Shown here: in pieces, positions 45,040 through 53,829 of the stretch
Layout of the letters: every line of letters begins with the position of its first letter
Position numbering within the stretch: the first letter of the stretch is position 1
From: Fredinandcohnia aciditolerans
GTDB taxonomy: Bacteria; Bacillota; Bacilli; Bacillales; Bacillaceae_L
DNA: 64,000 bases
Direction: 5' to 3'
Assembly (NCBI GenBank): GCA_003640645.1
Contig: QGHH01000021.1
Coordinates: 18,313 to 82,312, forward strand
Notes under the pieces: generated by a model
The model's input: the letters and a program-made list of their open reading frames with translations, nothing else
Told to the model about the DNA's origin: nothing
Database searches by the model: none
Translations under genes and position numbers: made by a program

Positions 45040-45939
45040 ATGATTTACAAGGAACGAACGGAATCTATTGTAATCAGAATTATGAAATTGCTACAAAGTA
45101 GAGACGAATTACAAGAAAAACAATATTGTTCAAATCTGATTAAGGGATATGAAGGAGAAGTTTTGTTTGATTCCTATACTAGCAAGTTAGCATGCGATTG
45201 TTTAGTCATCAATGATTTATTACTCCAATATAACAACACCACGTTCCAAATTGACACCCTGATAATTACCCCAGACAAACTCTATATTTTTGAAGTGAAA
45301 AATTATGAGGGTAATTATTTTTTTGAATCAGACATCCTTTACAAGAAACCAAAAAAAGAAATCTACAATCCACTTATCCAGCTTCATCGTAGTGAGTCTT
45401 TACTGCGCCAACTGCTCCAAAGTTATGGTTTTACAATACCGGTTCAAGCTTACGTAGTATTTGTAAACCCCGCTTTCACCCTATACCAAGCACCACTGAC
45501 AAAACCTATTATCTTTCCAACACAATTACATGCATTTTTCCAAAATCTAAATAAGTCGACTGCAAAGTTAAATAAGAAACATAAAGTACTAGCGGAAAAG
45601 TTAGTTTCATTGCATATGGAGGAGTCTCCGTACAGTACATTACCGAAATATAAGTATAGTGACTTACGGAAAGGGATATGTTGTGTGAATTGTAGATCAT
45701 TATCTGTGAATATTGTGGGAAGAAAGTGTATTTGCCAAAACTGTGGTAATGAAGAAATGGTTGTGGATGCTGTAAAACGTAGCACGGACGAACTAAAATT
45801 ATTTTTCCCTGAATTGAAGATCACAACAAATATTATTCATGATTGGTGTCAGATTGTGGAGTCTAAACGACGAATTGGTAGGATATTGGATAAGTTTTAT
45901 ACTAAAAACGGATTGCACCAGTGGACTTATTATGATTAA
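45040..45939 (+). CDS. NERD-domain (nuclease-related) protein with C-terminal zinc ribbon
   Basis: A 299-aa protein. Residues about 33-150 form a NERD domain, with KGYEGEVLFD, TFQIDTLIITPDKLYIFEVKNYEG (the D...ExK nuclease-like core) near 78-101. A zinc ribbon follows near 215-240 (CCVNCRS and CICQNCGNEE). NERD domains resemble archaeal Holliday-junction resolvase and type II restriction folds and are often fused to UvrD-type helicases. It is immediately followed by array 2 of the 52-bp repeats. Cleavage activity is unproven. Confidence 0.85.
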   Translation: MIYKERTESIVIRIMKLLQSRDELQEKQYCSNLIKGYEGEVLFDSYTSKLACDCLVINDLLLQYNNTTFQIDTLIITPDKLYIFEVKNYEGNYFFESDILYKKPKKEIYNPLIQLHRSESLLRQLLQSYGFTIPVQAYVVFVNPAFTLYQAPLTKPIIFPTQLHAFFQNLNKSTAKLNKKHKVLAEKLVSLHMEESPYSTLPKYKYSDLRKGICCVNCRSLSVNIVGRKCICQNCGNEEMVVDAVKRSTDELKLFFPELKITTNIIHDWCQIVESKRRIGRILDKFYTKNGLHQWTYYD

Positions 45940-45965
45940 TATAACTTAAATTTATAATAAACTTT

Positions 45966-46602
45966 TATATTTATTGCATGAGGAACACAATATGAGGTTT
46001 TTTGATGAGTTAAGTACTTCATCGAGCGCATGAAGAACATAACATAAGCATCATTGACAAGTTAAGTACTTCATCGAGCGCATGAAAAACATAACATAAG
46101 CATCATTGACAAGTTAAGTACTTCATCGAGCGCATGAAGAACATAACATGAGGTTCATTGACGAGTTAAGTACTTCATCGAGCGCATGAAAAACATAACA
46201 TAAGCATCATTGACGAGTTAAGTACTTCATCGAGGGAATGAAGAACATAACATGAGGTTCATTGACGAGTTAAGTACTTCACCCAGGGAATGAAGAACAT
46301 AACATAAGCATCATTGACAAGTTAAGTACTTCATCGAGCGCATAAGGAACATAACATGAGGTTCTTTGACGAGTTAAGTACTTCACCCAGTGCATGAAGA
46401 ACATAACATAAGCGTCATTGACGAGTTAAGTACCTCATCGAGCGCATGAAGAACATAACATAAGCGTCATTGACGAGTTAAGTACTTCATCGAGCGCATG
46501 AAGAACATAACTCAAACTTCATAAATAGTTATGTACTTCTTCCAGGGTATGAAGTACAAAATTCAAGCCCTGTTATGAGTTAAGTACTTCATTCAATACC
46601 CT
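45966..46602. repeat. Array 2 of 52-bp tandem palindromic repeats (about 12 units)
   Basis: Units start at 46007, 46059, 46111 and so on at exactly 52-bp steps to 46475, then decayed units to about 46602, with a degenerate half-unit at the left. The core GAGTTAAGTACTTCATCGAG-CGC-ATGAAGAACATAA shares position and most bases with the array 1 core. The linker exists in two alternating versions (TAAGCATCATTGAC and TGAGGTTCATTGAC). In the unit at 46527 the arms read GTACTTC/GAAGTAC, a compensatory form keeping the palindrome. Non-coding, between convergent genes. Confidence 0.95.
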
Positions 46603-46613
46603 AGTTATTAACC

Positions 46614-46645
46614 AAAACAGGCACCCACAAGTGGGTGCCTGCATT
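46614..46645. terminator. Terminator of ribU
   Basis: Stem AGGCACCCAC/GTGGGTGCCT with a 2-nt AA apex, AT-rich flanks, 9 nt beyond the ribU stop. Confidence 0.85.
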
Positions 46646-46653
46646 TCAGTACT

Positions 46654-47229
46654 CTATATCGATGAAGCTTGTTTATTGATCCACGGATGTAAGCGGGTAT
46701 ATAACAGCATGAAGATTGTTGCTACGATCAAGCCTTTTAGTAAGTTGAACGGTAGGATTGCGTAAACCACCATTTTGAGTGCCTCTGGTGATGACATCGC
46801 CGGGATATTCAAGAAAAAGTTGAATGCCGGTAAGAAGACATAATAGTTAAGAACACTCATGATGATTGCCATCATGGCTGTGCCGCCAATTAATCCGATT
46901 GTTAAGCCTAATTTTGTTTTTAATAGTTTAAAAATGTAGTAGGTTGTTAGAACAAAGATTATCCCTGCTACAAAGTTTGAGATGTGACCGACGGGTACAC
47001 CTGTTTCACTGCCGGTAATAAAATAATCAATCATGTTTTTGAATAATTCAACTAAGATACCGGCCATCGGTCCAAAAATAAGTGCTGCGAGTAAAGCTGG
47101 AACATCACTAAAGTCGACGTTCAAGAAGCTTGGGAATGTTGGCAATGGAAAATTGAAGAACATGAGAATGTACGAAATCGTACTCAACATTGCAATTGCC
47201 ACAAATTGACGTAAAGGTATTTTTTTCAT
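46654..47229 (-). CDS. ribU: Riboflavin ECF transporter S component
   Basis: A 191-aa membrane protein with five to six helices: AMLSTISYILMFF, FSDVPALLAALIFGPMAGILVELFKNMIDYFITG near 42-75 and VGHISNFVAGIIFVL. This is the RibU (YpaA) signature and it is controlled by an FMN riboswitch, as usual. I use the ATG at 47229 with GGAGAGG upstream. It works with the shared EcfA/EcfT module, not in this window. Confidence 0.95.
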   Translation of the reverse strand: MKKIPLRQFVAIAMLSTISYILMFFNFPLPTFPSFLNVDFSDVPALLAALIFGPMAGILVELFKNMIDYFITGSETGVPVGHISNFVAGIIFVLTTYYIFKLLKTKLGLTIGLIGGTAMMAIIMSVLNYYVFLPAFNFFLNIPAMSSPEALKMVVYAILPFNLLKGLIVATIFMLLYTRLHPWINKQASSI

Positions 47230-47302
47230 TTTTCTTTCCTCTCCTCTTTTGTCGATCCACCTCAAAAGAAGAAAGGTTCAGCTTGTTAAGACATACCCAA
47301 AT

Positions 47303-47331
47303 AAAAACCCCCAAGAATGGTTTCTTGAGGG
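47303..47331 (-). terminator. FMN-riboswitch terminator
   Basis: Stem CCCTCAAGAA/TTCTTGGGGG followed by T5 on the minus strand, 74 nt before the ribU start; it should form when FMN is bound. Confidence 0.87.
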
Positions 47332-47396
47332 AGTTTAGGTAAAGGCATGCTTAATAAACGTTCAAAACGTTAAAATTTTTGAACGCGCAGAACCTC

Positions 47397-47520
47397 CATC
47401 TTCTCCCATCCAGACTATACTGTCGGCTTTGGAATCGCACCAAATCCTGCCTTGCGGCTCGCGGGCTTAGAGAATAATCTCATCACCGCCGGTCGGGATT
47501 TTCACCCAGCCCCGAAGATA
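47397..47520 (-). ncRNA. FMN riboswitch (RFN element)
   Basis: The minus strand has the RFN core ATCTTCGGGGCTGGGTG, AAATCCCGACCGGCGGT, AGCCCGCGAGC, GCAGGATTTGGTG and CCGACAGTATAGTCTGG ending in GGGAGAAGAT, which pairs with the 5' end. It controls ribU. Confidence 0.97.
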
Positions 47521-47632
47521 GATCATTATTTAATTATACATTATTTTATCAAGTTTATAGATTATTGTGAAGCAATTTGCTTCTAGTCGCCCAAATAATA
47601 TAAAATGGTACCTATTTCTTGAGCAAGAGCAT

Positions 47633-48634
47633 TTACTTTCCATCTACAACTTCTTTTAATATCTCATACGAACGTTTTTGTTTATTCGGATCATAGATGT
47701 ATGAAACGGCCATTAGTTCATCGACATTATATTTTTCCTGGAAGCTTGTTAATTGGTTCCGGATGGAATCTTTGCTTCCTAATAATGTAACACTGGACAT
47801 AGAAGTGGCCATTTCTTTTTCAGGTTGATTCCAAAGTTCATCCATGTTATCAACGGGTGGCTGTAATGGGGTTTGTGTACCACGAACAACATTTAAGAAA
47901 AATTGTTGCATGGTTGTGAGTTCCCGTTTAGCCTCTTCGTCTGTTTCTGTTGCAATTACATTTAGGCAAACCATCATGTATGGAGAGCTTAAATATTCCG
48001 ATGGTTCAAAACGTTTGCGGTAGATGGAAATCGCTTCTTCCATGAACCGAGGTGCAAAATGTGATGCAAACACATATGGTAGCCCTAATTTGGCAGCCAA
48101 ATATGCCGAATCCGTTGATGAGCCAAGAATATAGATTGGTACATTTGTACCAGCTCCTGGATAAGCTTTTACATAACCTTGTTTTTCCATTGGTCCAAAG
48201 TATGTGAGTAAGGCATTTACATCATTAGGGAACGTATAGACAGAATCATTATGCGACCGTCTTAAAGCACTTGCGGTCATCATGTCGGTTCCTGGTGCAC
48301 GGCCAAGTCCTAAATCAAGGCGGTCTGGATAAATAGTGGCCATTGTTCCAAATTGTTCAGCCACAACAAGTGGTGAATGGTTTGGAAGCATAACACCTCC
48401 CGATCCAACCCGAATCTTTTCGGTGTGTTCTAATGTATGTTTTATTAAAATTGGAGTTGCTGAACTAACCAGTGTTGGTGAATTGTGGTGTTCAGCGATC
48501 CAATAACGTGTATATCCCATTTCTTCTGTTGCTTTGGCTAGGTCAACCATTGCATCGATTGCGTCTTTCCCATTCTGTCCTTTGCGAATTGGAGCAAGGT
48601 TTAGAACGGAGACTGGTATATTTATATTTGTCAT
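47633..48634 (-). CDS. LLM-class flavin-dependent oxidoreductase (second paralogue)
   Basis: A 333-aa luciferase-like protein with [20 protein letters not shown] near 42, [22 protein letters not shown] near 77, [13 protein letters not shown] near 105 and [28 protein letters not shown] near 168. It belongs to the same MsnO8-like group as the gene at 26673. The ATG at 48634 has AAGGGA upstream. Substrate unknown. Confidence 0.88.
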   Translation of the reverse strand: MTNINIPVSVLNLAPIRKGQNGKDAIDAMVDLAKATEEMGYTRYWIAEHHNSPTLVSSATPILIKHTLEHTEKIRVGSGGVMLPNHSPLVVAEQFGTMATIYPDRLDLGLGRAPGTDMMTASALRRSHNDSVYTFPNDVNALLTYFGPMEKQGYVKAYPGAGTNVPIYILGSSTDSAYLAAKLGLPYVFASHFAPRFMEEAISIYRKRFEPSEYLSSPYMMVCLNVIATETDEEAKRELTTMQQFFLNVVRGTQTPLQPPVDNMDELWNQPEKEMATSMSSVTLLGSKDSIRNQLTSFQEKYNVDELMAVSYIYDPNKQKRSYEILKEVVDGK

Positions 48635-48831
48635 TTTACGAATCCCTTCTTCCATTTTTCCTCAGTCCTATTTTAACAATTGAAAGGTAAGAAACAAACT
48701 TTCCTGCTTGAGGAAATATTCCTAGGCATATTCAGACCATTTGCATCAAGTGTATTTATCTAGTGTGTGATACAATTCTAAAATATAGAATTATCGTAAT
48801 AGTCAAAAAATGTTACAAAGGGGGCTAGTTT

Positions 48832-50082
48832 ATGTCAAATCTTCATACACAAATAAATGCACCTACGAGTTATAAAAAGAAAATAGCGATGATTGGGCCA
48901 GGTTTTGTTGCAGCGGCCACCGGCGTAGGTACTGGTGATTTGGTAGCGGCATTGGTTGCAGGGGCAGGCTTTGGCTTAGTATTTGTATGGGCAATCATTC
49001 TTGGTTCTATTTTCAAATATTTTTTAAATGAAGGTGTAGGTCGTTTGCACCTTGGCACAGGTAAAACGATCATCGAAGGCTGGCAGCAAATGGGAAAATG
49101 GGCCACTGGTTATTTCGGTGTGTACTCTGTTATTTGGGGATTTGTGTATGGAGCCGCAGCGACTTCCGCCTGTGCTTTAGCCATGAGTACGATGTTTCCT
49201 GTACTTCCGTTTTGGGCATGGGCTGTTATTCACGCTATCGTAGGATTCCTCCTCATTTGGAGTGGTCGTTATCTCCTATTTGAAAAAGTAATGATGATTC
49301 TAATTGGTCTAATGTTTGTTTCTGTAGTTGGTTCTGCAATCTTATTCCTCCCTAGCCTTGGTGATTTATTAAACGGGGTTGTCCCAATTGTTCCCAAAGG
49401 TTCTTTTATGCTAACACTCGGACTAATTGGTGGTGTTGGTGGAACAATCACGATGGCTTCGTATGGTTATTGGTTAAGAGAAAAAGGCTGGAAAGGAAAA
49501 GAATGGATTCCGATGATGAGATTGGATGCAAAGGCGGCCTATTTTATGACTGCGTTGTTCACTCTTTCCCTATTAATAGTAGGAAGTCAGTTCCTTTTTG
49601 GTAGTGGAATCGAAATCCGGGGAGAGCAAGGGTTGTATCAATTATCGGAAATGATTGGGGATAAATTTGGCAGCGTATTCACGTGGCTCTTCTTAATTGG
49701 ATTTTGGGCTGCGGCATTTTCTTCTCTTTTAGGGGTTTGGAATGGGGTTCCTTATCTATTTGCAGATTTTGTACGACTGATGAAAAAAGAACATAATCGA
49801 GCAGTTACTGAAAAAGACACAGCCTACCGTGCGTATTTAGCTTGGTTAACCTTCCCGCCAATGCTTCTTTTATTCTTTGGTAAGCCTGTTCAACTAATTA
49901 TTTTATACGGTGCCCTTGGAGCTCTGTTCATGCCATTTTTATCGATAAGTTTAATGTGGTTACTTAACTCCAAGCGTGTCGAAAAAGAATATAGAAATAA
50001 TTTACTATCCAACATTGTATTTGTTGCATGTTTGATTCTGTTCGCAATTTTATCCGTTCAACAATTGGTAGGATTATTCTAG
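48832..50082 (+). CDS. Nramp-related divalent metal transporter lacking the DPGN motif
   Basis: A 416-aa protein with 10-11 hydrophobic helices and an Nramp-like layout. TM1 reads IGPGFVAAATGVGTGDLVAALVAGA, so the canonical DPGN is GTGD. TM6 reads TITMASYGYW in place of MPHN. Loss of both metal-ligand motifs suggests a substrate other than the usual Mn/Fe, perhaps magnesium as in NRMT-type relatives. GGGGG ribosome site. Its own terminator follows. Substrate is uncertain. Confidence 0.82.
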   Translation: MSNLHTQINAPTSYKKKIAMIGPGFVAAATGVGTGDLVAALVAGAGFGLVFVWAIILGSIFKYFLNEGVGRLHLGTGKTIIEGWQQMGKWATGYFGVYSVIWGFVYGAAATSACALAMSTMFPVLPFWAWAVIHAIVGFLLIWSGRYLLFEKVMMILIGLMFVSVVGSAILFLPSLGDLLNGVVPIVPKGSFMLTLGLIGGVGGTITMASYGYWLREKGWKGKEWIPMMRLDAKAAYFMTALFTLSLLIVGSQFLFGSGIEIRGEQGLYQLSEMIGDKFGSVFTWLFLIGFWAAAFSSLLGVWNGVPYLFADFVRLMKKEHNRAVTEKDTAYRAYLAWLTFPPMLLLFFGKPVQLIILYGALGALFMPFLSISLMWLLNSKRVEKEYRNNLLSNIVFVACLILFAILSVQQLVGLF

Positions 50083-50087
50083 AGCAT

Positions 50088-50131
50088 ATAAAAACACTTT
50101 CTATTCCCCTGAGATAGAAAGTGTTTTTTAT
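50088..50131 (+). terminator. Terminator of the Nramp-related gene
   Basis: Stem AAAACACTTTCTAT/ATAGAAAGTGTTTT with a 9-nt loop and T6. Confidence 0.92.
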
Positions 50132-50194
50132 TGCTAATAGTTGTAATGTACTTAGTACAAACTAATTAGAAAATTAAGGTTAAGGTGGAGAATT

Positions 50195-50902
50195 ATGCAC
50201 TTTTTTGCTTCACAAGAGCATCTCACTGCTGTTGAATGGATTCTCAGAGCTATTGTTGGCTTTGCGTTCTTTATCGTGATAGCTAGAATGATGGGGCAAC
50301 GAACGATTTCTCAGGTTGGGCTTCTCGACTTTGTTATCGTCTTACTAATTGGAAATATTATTGCTCATCCATTATCAGATGAGGGATTAGGTTTAAAGGG
50401 TTCCATGATTACAATGACTGTAATTTTGGTCTTATATTTGATTGGTATTTTATTAAGTTTACGTTCTAATAAGATTCGAAAGTTGTTTATCCCCTCACCT
50501 ATCCTACTGATTGAGAATGGAAATATACTTTATAAAAATTTATACAAAGCAAGGATTTCAATTGATGTACTTTTATCAGAATTAAGAATGAAGAGTACGG
50601 AAGATGTTCAAAAGGTTGCACTTGCGTTTTGGGAGCCGGGTGGTTCTTTTTCTATCTTCTTAAAGAGTGAATACCAACCGCTAACTCCGAGTACCTATAA
50701 CAAACCTATTCAACCATTCCAATATCCTAGGACTGTAATTAAGGAGAAAAAGATTGACTATAACGAGCTAAATAAAATTGGTAAAAATGAAGATTGGCTG
50801 ATACAAAAAATTTCAGCCACCTACAAAAATGTAACATTAAATGAAATTCTTCTTGGAACAATTGATGAAAACGAAAATGTGACAGTATTTTTATACCACT
50901 AG
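50195..50902 (+). CDS. YetF-like DUF421 membrane protein
   Basis: A 235-aa protein with three N-terminal helices (about 15-90) and the DUF421 core: MMGQRTISQVGLLDFVIVLLIGNIIAHPLSD near 32, PSPILLIENGNILYKNLYKARISIDVLLSELR near 103. A C-terminal soluble portion of about 100 residues follows. YetF-type proteins are linked to sporulation or acid resistance in Bacillus; molecular role unknown. GGTGGAG site. Confidence 0.86.
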   Translation: MHFFASQEHLTAVEWILRAIVGFAFFIVIARMMGQRTISQVGLLDFVIVLLIGNIIAHPLSDEGLGLKGSMITMTVILVLYLIGILLSLRSNKIRKLFIPSPILLIENGNILYKNLYKARISIDVLLSELRMKSTEDVQKVALAFWEPGGSFSIFLKSEYQPLTPSTYNKPIQPFQYPRTVIKEKKIDYNELNKIGKNEDWLIQKISATYKNVTLNEILLGTIDENENVTVFLYH

Positions 50903-50913
50903 TTAAATTTTCA

Positions 50914-50957
50914 AGGAGTATACTATTTCATTCCAAATTATGTATACTCCTAATTTT
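50914..50957. terminator. Terminator between yetF-like and GNAT genes
   Basis: Perfect arms GGAGTATAC/GTATACTCC with an 18-nt loop and TAATTTTT after. It lies between convergent genes and overlaps the GNAT stop region. Confidence 0.75.
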
Positions 50958-51483
50958 TCGGTACCTTGATTTTCCATATCATATGATCAAACTTTTTACC
51001 CCAGTAATCCTTTAAAATAACATCCGGATTACCAAATTTGTTCTTCCAATATTTTTGTGCATTTTTATATCCACTATCTAAACAAAACTCTTCTATTTTT
51101 CTATCCCTTAAAATTGTAAATATTGATTGCAATAACCTAGTACCGATGCCTTGTTTTTGATAGTTCGGATGGACGAAAACAGTTCCAACTTCAACTAGAT
51201 CACAATAGCCATGATGCGTTTTGCAGATTAAAGGACTCACAGGACCATACTCGATGGTTCCAACAATTGTGTTTTCATAGGTGGCAAGTAGAAAATATCG
51301 GTTCTTGCCTGCACTTGTAAAATCAGATTGTAAATAACTCTTTTTTGTTTCGATTTCCTCGACTATATCCTTTGTTAAATGAGCTATCCCTTCTTTTGCA
51401 AAAGTGTCCATAATGACTTCTTTGAAAAAACGATAAAGTTCATCCTTGTCTTCAATTTTTGGCCTTCTGATATCTACATCCAT
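50950..51483 (-). CDS. GNAT-family N-acetyltransferase
   Basis: A 177-aa acetyltransferase with the acetyl-CoA loop VHPNYQKQGIGTRLLQSIF near 110-128 (Q/RxxGxG/A) and EVGTVFV strand before it. The N-terminus IRRPKIEDKDELYRFFKEVI is typical of GNAT proteins. Substrate unknown. GGGAGG lies upstream of the ATG. Confidence 0.86.
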   Translation of the reverse strand: MDVDIRRPKIEDKDELYRFFKEVIMDTFAKEGIAHLTKDIVEEIETKKSYLQSDFTSAGKNRYFLLATYENTIVGTIEYGPVSPLICKTHHGYCDLVEVGTVFVHPNYQKQGIGTRLLQSIFTILRDRKIEEFCLDSGYKNAQKYWKNKFGNPDVILKDYWGKKFDHMIWKIKVPKN

Positions 51484-51583
51484 TACTTACTACCTCCCTA
51501 AGTATTCCTGTGTACTAAAATACTCCCCTCTCAAATTGGTCATACTAACCAAATGAACATTTTCGAAATTGGAGGATTATGGT

Positions 51584-52999
51584 TTGGAACATTCATGGAT
51601 TTCACTTATTCCTTTTTTAATTGTAATTGGAATGGCGATTTGGTTAAAGGATATTTTACCAGGACTAGTTCTAGGATTATTGATTGGGGCAATCCTTGTT
51701 ACATCTGATGTATTAGGTGGAACCCAGAAATCAATTACATATATTGTGACGACTCTATCTGATCCAACTAATATCAAAATCGTAAGCTTTTTATATGTTT
51801 TTGGTGGTTTAGTTGGGATGATGAATATCGCTGGGGGTATCAAAGGGTTTACGGAATGGATTGGTGAGAAAATTAAGACTGAACGTGGCCTGTTAGGATT
51901 AATATGGCTCACTCTCCCTTTTACCTTTATGATGCCAATGTTTCGGATCATGATGATTGGACCTATCATAAAGCAACTCATAAAAAAAATGAACCTATCA
52001 AAACAAAAGGTCGGCATGACATTAGATATTTCAACCGAATCGGTTATTGTTCTATTACCGGTTGCGACTGCGTTTGTTGGATTTATGGTTTCACTTGTCG
52101 AAGGTGGCATTAAAGGTCTTGATTTAGGGATGTCTGCCTACCAAGTATTTTTATTAAGTATTTTGTTTAACTTTTATGCGATTGTGATGCTCCTTATTGG
52201 AATCATTCAAACATTTTGGCCATCTAAAAAAAGTGATAAATCCCAACAGCATGCAGATGAGGAAGAACATGATCATGAATTTCACCGAATGGGAATTAAG
52301 AAAGAACTTTCTCTTGTAAAAGCACAACCTTGGCATTTGATTGTCCCAGTGTTTTTACTTCTAGGATTGTCTCTCTATCTACTATGGGAAAACGGCAGAT
52401 CACTTGGTGCTCAATCGGTCTTTGAGGCTTTTTCAATGGCGGATGCAACCTTTGTCATGCTGCTGGCTGTATTTATCACACTAATTTTCACTTTTGTGTT
52501 TTATGTAATCCGAAAGCAGAAATTACATGAAATTATGTATCATTTTTACGACGGTGGAAACCAAATGATGCAGGCGATTACCCTCCTCATTCTTATATGG
52601 GCTCTTACTTTATCGGCAGAGGAACTCGGATTTTCTGAATTTATTAGTTCCACTTTAGGTTCATTTTTACCAGGCTTTTTAACACCTGCGACGATTTTTC
52701 TAATTGGTTCAGTTGTGGGGTACTTTATTGGTTCCTCTTGGGGAACATGGGGGTTATTTATGCCGCTTGGAATTGCGTTGGCCCTTTCGACTGGTGCCTC
52801 TATCCCACTAACCGTTGGAGCTGTTTTTGCGAGCGGAGCATTTGGAGCTTTGACTTCCCCACTTGGTGACACAACGATAACCACGGCCTCAATACTAGAT
52901 TTAGAACTAGTGGATTATGCACAATATAAATTGAAGATATCATCACTAGGGGGAATAATTGCCATTGTGTTATATATAATTGGCGGTTTGGTGTTTTAA
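51584..52999 (+). CDS. NhaC-type Na+/H+ antiporter family protein
   Basis: A 471-aa transporter with 11-12 hydrophobic helices, a His/Glu-rich cytosolic loop (HADEEEHDHEFHR near 225), VATAFVGFMVSLVEG near 165 and GSVVGYFIGSSWGTWGLFMPLGIALALSTGAS and GAFGALTSPLGDTTITTASI near 385-435, the NhaC-family hallmarks. It starts at TTG 51584, with GGAGGA 7 nt upstream. It may exchange sodium or organic acids such as malate/lactate (MleN-like). Confidence 0.88.
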   Translation: MEHSWISLIPFLIVIGMAIWLKDILPGLVLGLLIGAILVTSDVLGGTQKSITYIVTTLSDPTNIKIVSFLYVFGGLVGMMNIAGGIKGFTEWIGEKIKTERGLLGLIWLTLPFTFMMPMFRIMMIGPIIKQLIKKMNLSKQKVGMTLDISTESVIVLLPVATAFVGFMVSLVEGGIKGLDLGMSAYQVFLLSILFNFYAIVMLLIGIIQTFWPSKKSDKSQQHADEEEHDHEFHRMGIKKELSLVKAQPWHLIVPVFLLLGLSLYLLWENGRSLGAQSVFEAFSMADATFVMLLAVFITLIFTFVFYVIRKQKLHEIMYHFYDGGNQMMQAITLLILIWALTLSAEELGFSEFISSTLGSFLPGFLTPATIFLIGSVVGYFIGSSWGTWGLFMPLGIALALSTGASIPLTVGAVFASGAFGALTSPLGDTTITTASILDLELVDYAQYKLKISSLGGIIAIVLYIIGGLVF

Positions 53000-53169
53000 A
53001 AAAGATTAAAAATACAAGTAAGTAGTTCGGTTATTGTGGTGGAGAAACACTTGTTTTGGAAATCATTTCTACCTTATTTTGGAATTTGCGTATGACTTTA
53101 TATTGCTAAGATATATAAAAGCATACGCATTTCAATTTTACTTTAAGTAGCAACATTCTTCTTAATGTT
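53000..53169. other. Intergenic region with long imperfect hairpin
   Basis: The gap after the NhaC-like gene holds no supported gene. At 53087-53129 arms TGCGTATG/CATACGCA enclose a second helix TTATAT/ATATAA around a TGCTAAG loop. It is not followed by a T tract, so it is not an ordinary terminator. Confidence 0.5.
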
Positions 53170-53214
53170 AAAAAGCTAGAGGTCTGTGTAATCCCCTCTA
53201 GCTTTTTTGTTAGT
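53169..53214 (+). terminator. Strong terminator
   Basis: Stem AAAAAGCTAGAGG/CCTCTAGCTTTTT with an 11-13-nt loop and T6; both directions possible. From here to thiW (53215-53304) I see nothing further. Confidence 0.9.
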
Positions 53215-53304
53215 TATTACTTGTAATTCATTCGTATGCATGTAATGGTTTTTTTCTACGTAGTCAGAACTACAACACATACAAATTTAGTCTCCTCAAG
53301 TTTC

Positions 53305-53808
53305 TTATAAGTTACGTTCTTGATATTTATTGAACGCAGGATTTTTTAATACGATTCCAACAATGATAAATCCAAAAATAGATCCCACAATGGAGCTGAA
53401 AATAAACGATGGTATGAAGCCAAAAATGGCTGCATCCTGTCCAAGAATAAGCGTGGCAATTGGATAACAAGCAATTGCCCCTAAGATCCCTGTTCCAATA
53501 ATTTCACCTGTCATTGCCATTGACGCCTTCTTAGTTTTTGTATAAAGGATTGCTGCTAAAAAAGCTCCTATCATACTTCCTGGAAAGGCAAATAAAGAGC
53601 CAGTCCCAAGCATGTTTCGAAGTAAAGATACAGAAAAAGCTTGAAGCACGGCGTATGCTGGACCTAAGATAACCGCCGACAAGACATTAATAAAATGCTG
53701 CATAGGAAATACTTTTGTGAAACCTATTGGAATTGCAAATAAATGACTTGTAACTGTTCCGATAGCGACAAGCATTGCTGTGAGTGTCATTTTTAGTGTT
53801 TTACTCAA
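53305..53808 (-). CDS. thiW: Thiamine-precursor ECF transporter S component ThiW
   Basis: A 167-aa membrane protein with five to six helices, the N-terminal motif MLVAIGTVTSHLFAIPIGFTKVFPMQHFINVLSAVILGPAYAV and RNMLGTGSLFAFPGSMIGAFLA, which defines ThiW (hydroxyethylthiazole uptake). Translation starts at TTG 53808 with GGGGGA upstream, 21 nt after the SDR stop. Both are under a TPP riboswitch. Confidence 0.93.
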   Translation of the reverse strand: MSKTLKMTLTAMLVAIGTVTSHLFAIPIGFTKVFPMQHFINVLSAVILGPAYAVLQAFSVSLLRNMLGTGSLFAFPGSMIGAFLAAILYTKTKKASMAMTGEIIGTGILGAIACYPIATLILGQDAAIFGFIPSFIFSSIVGSIFGFIIVGIVLKNPAFNKYQERNL

Positions 53809-53829
53809 GATGAATCCCCCATTACCGAT

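Noticed and set aside
45966-46602. Repeat-protein gene in array 2
   Set aside because: The 52-bp period shifts frame in every unit and stops occur in all frames.
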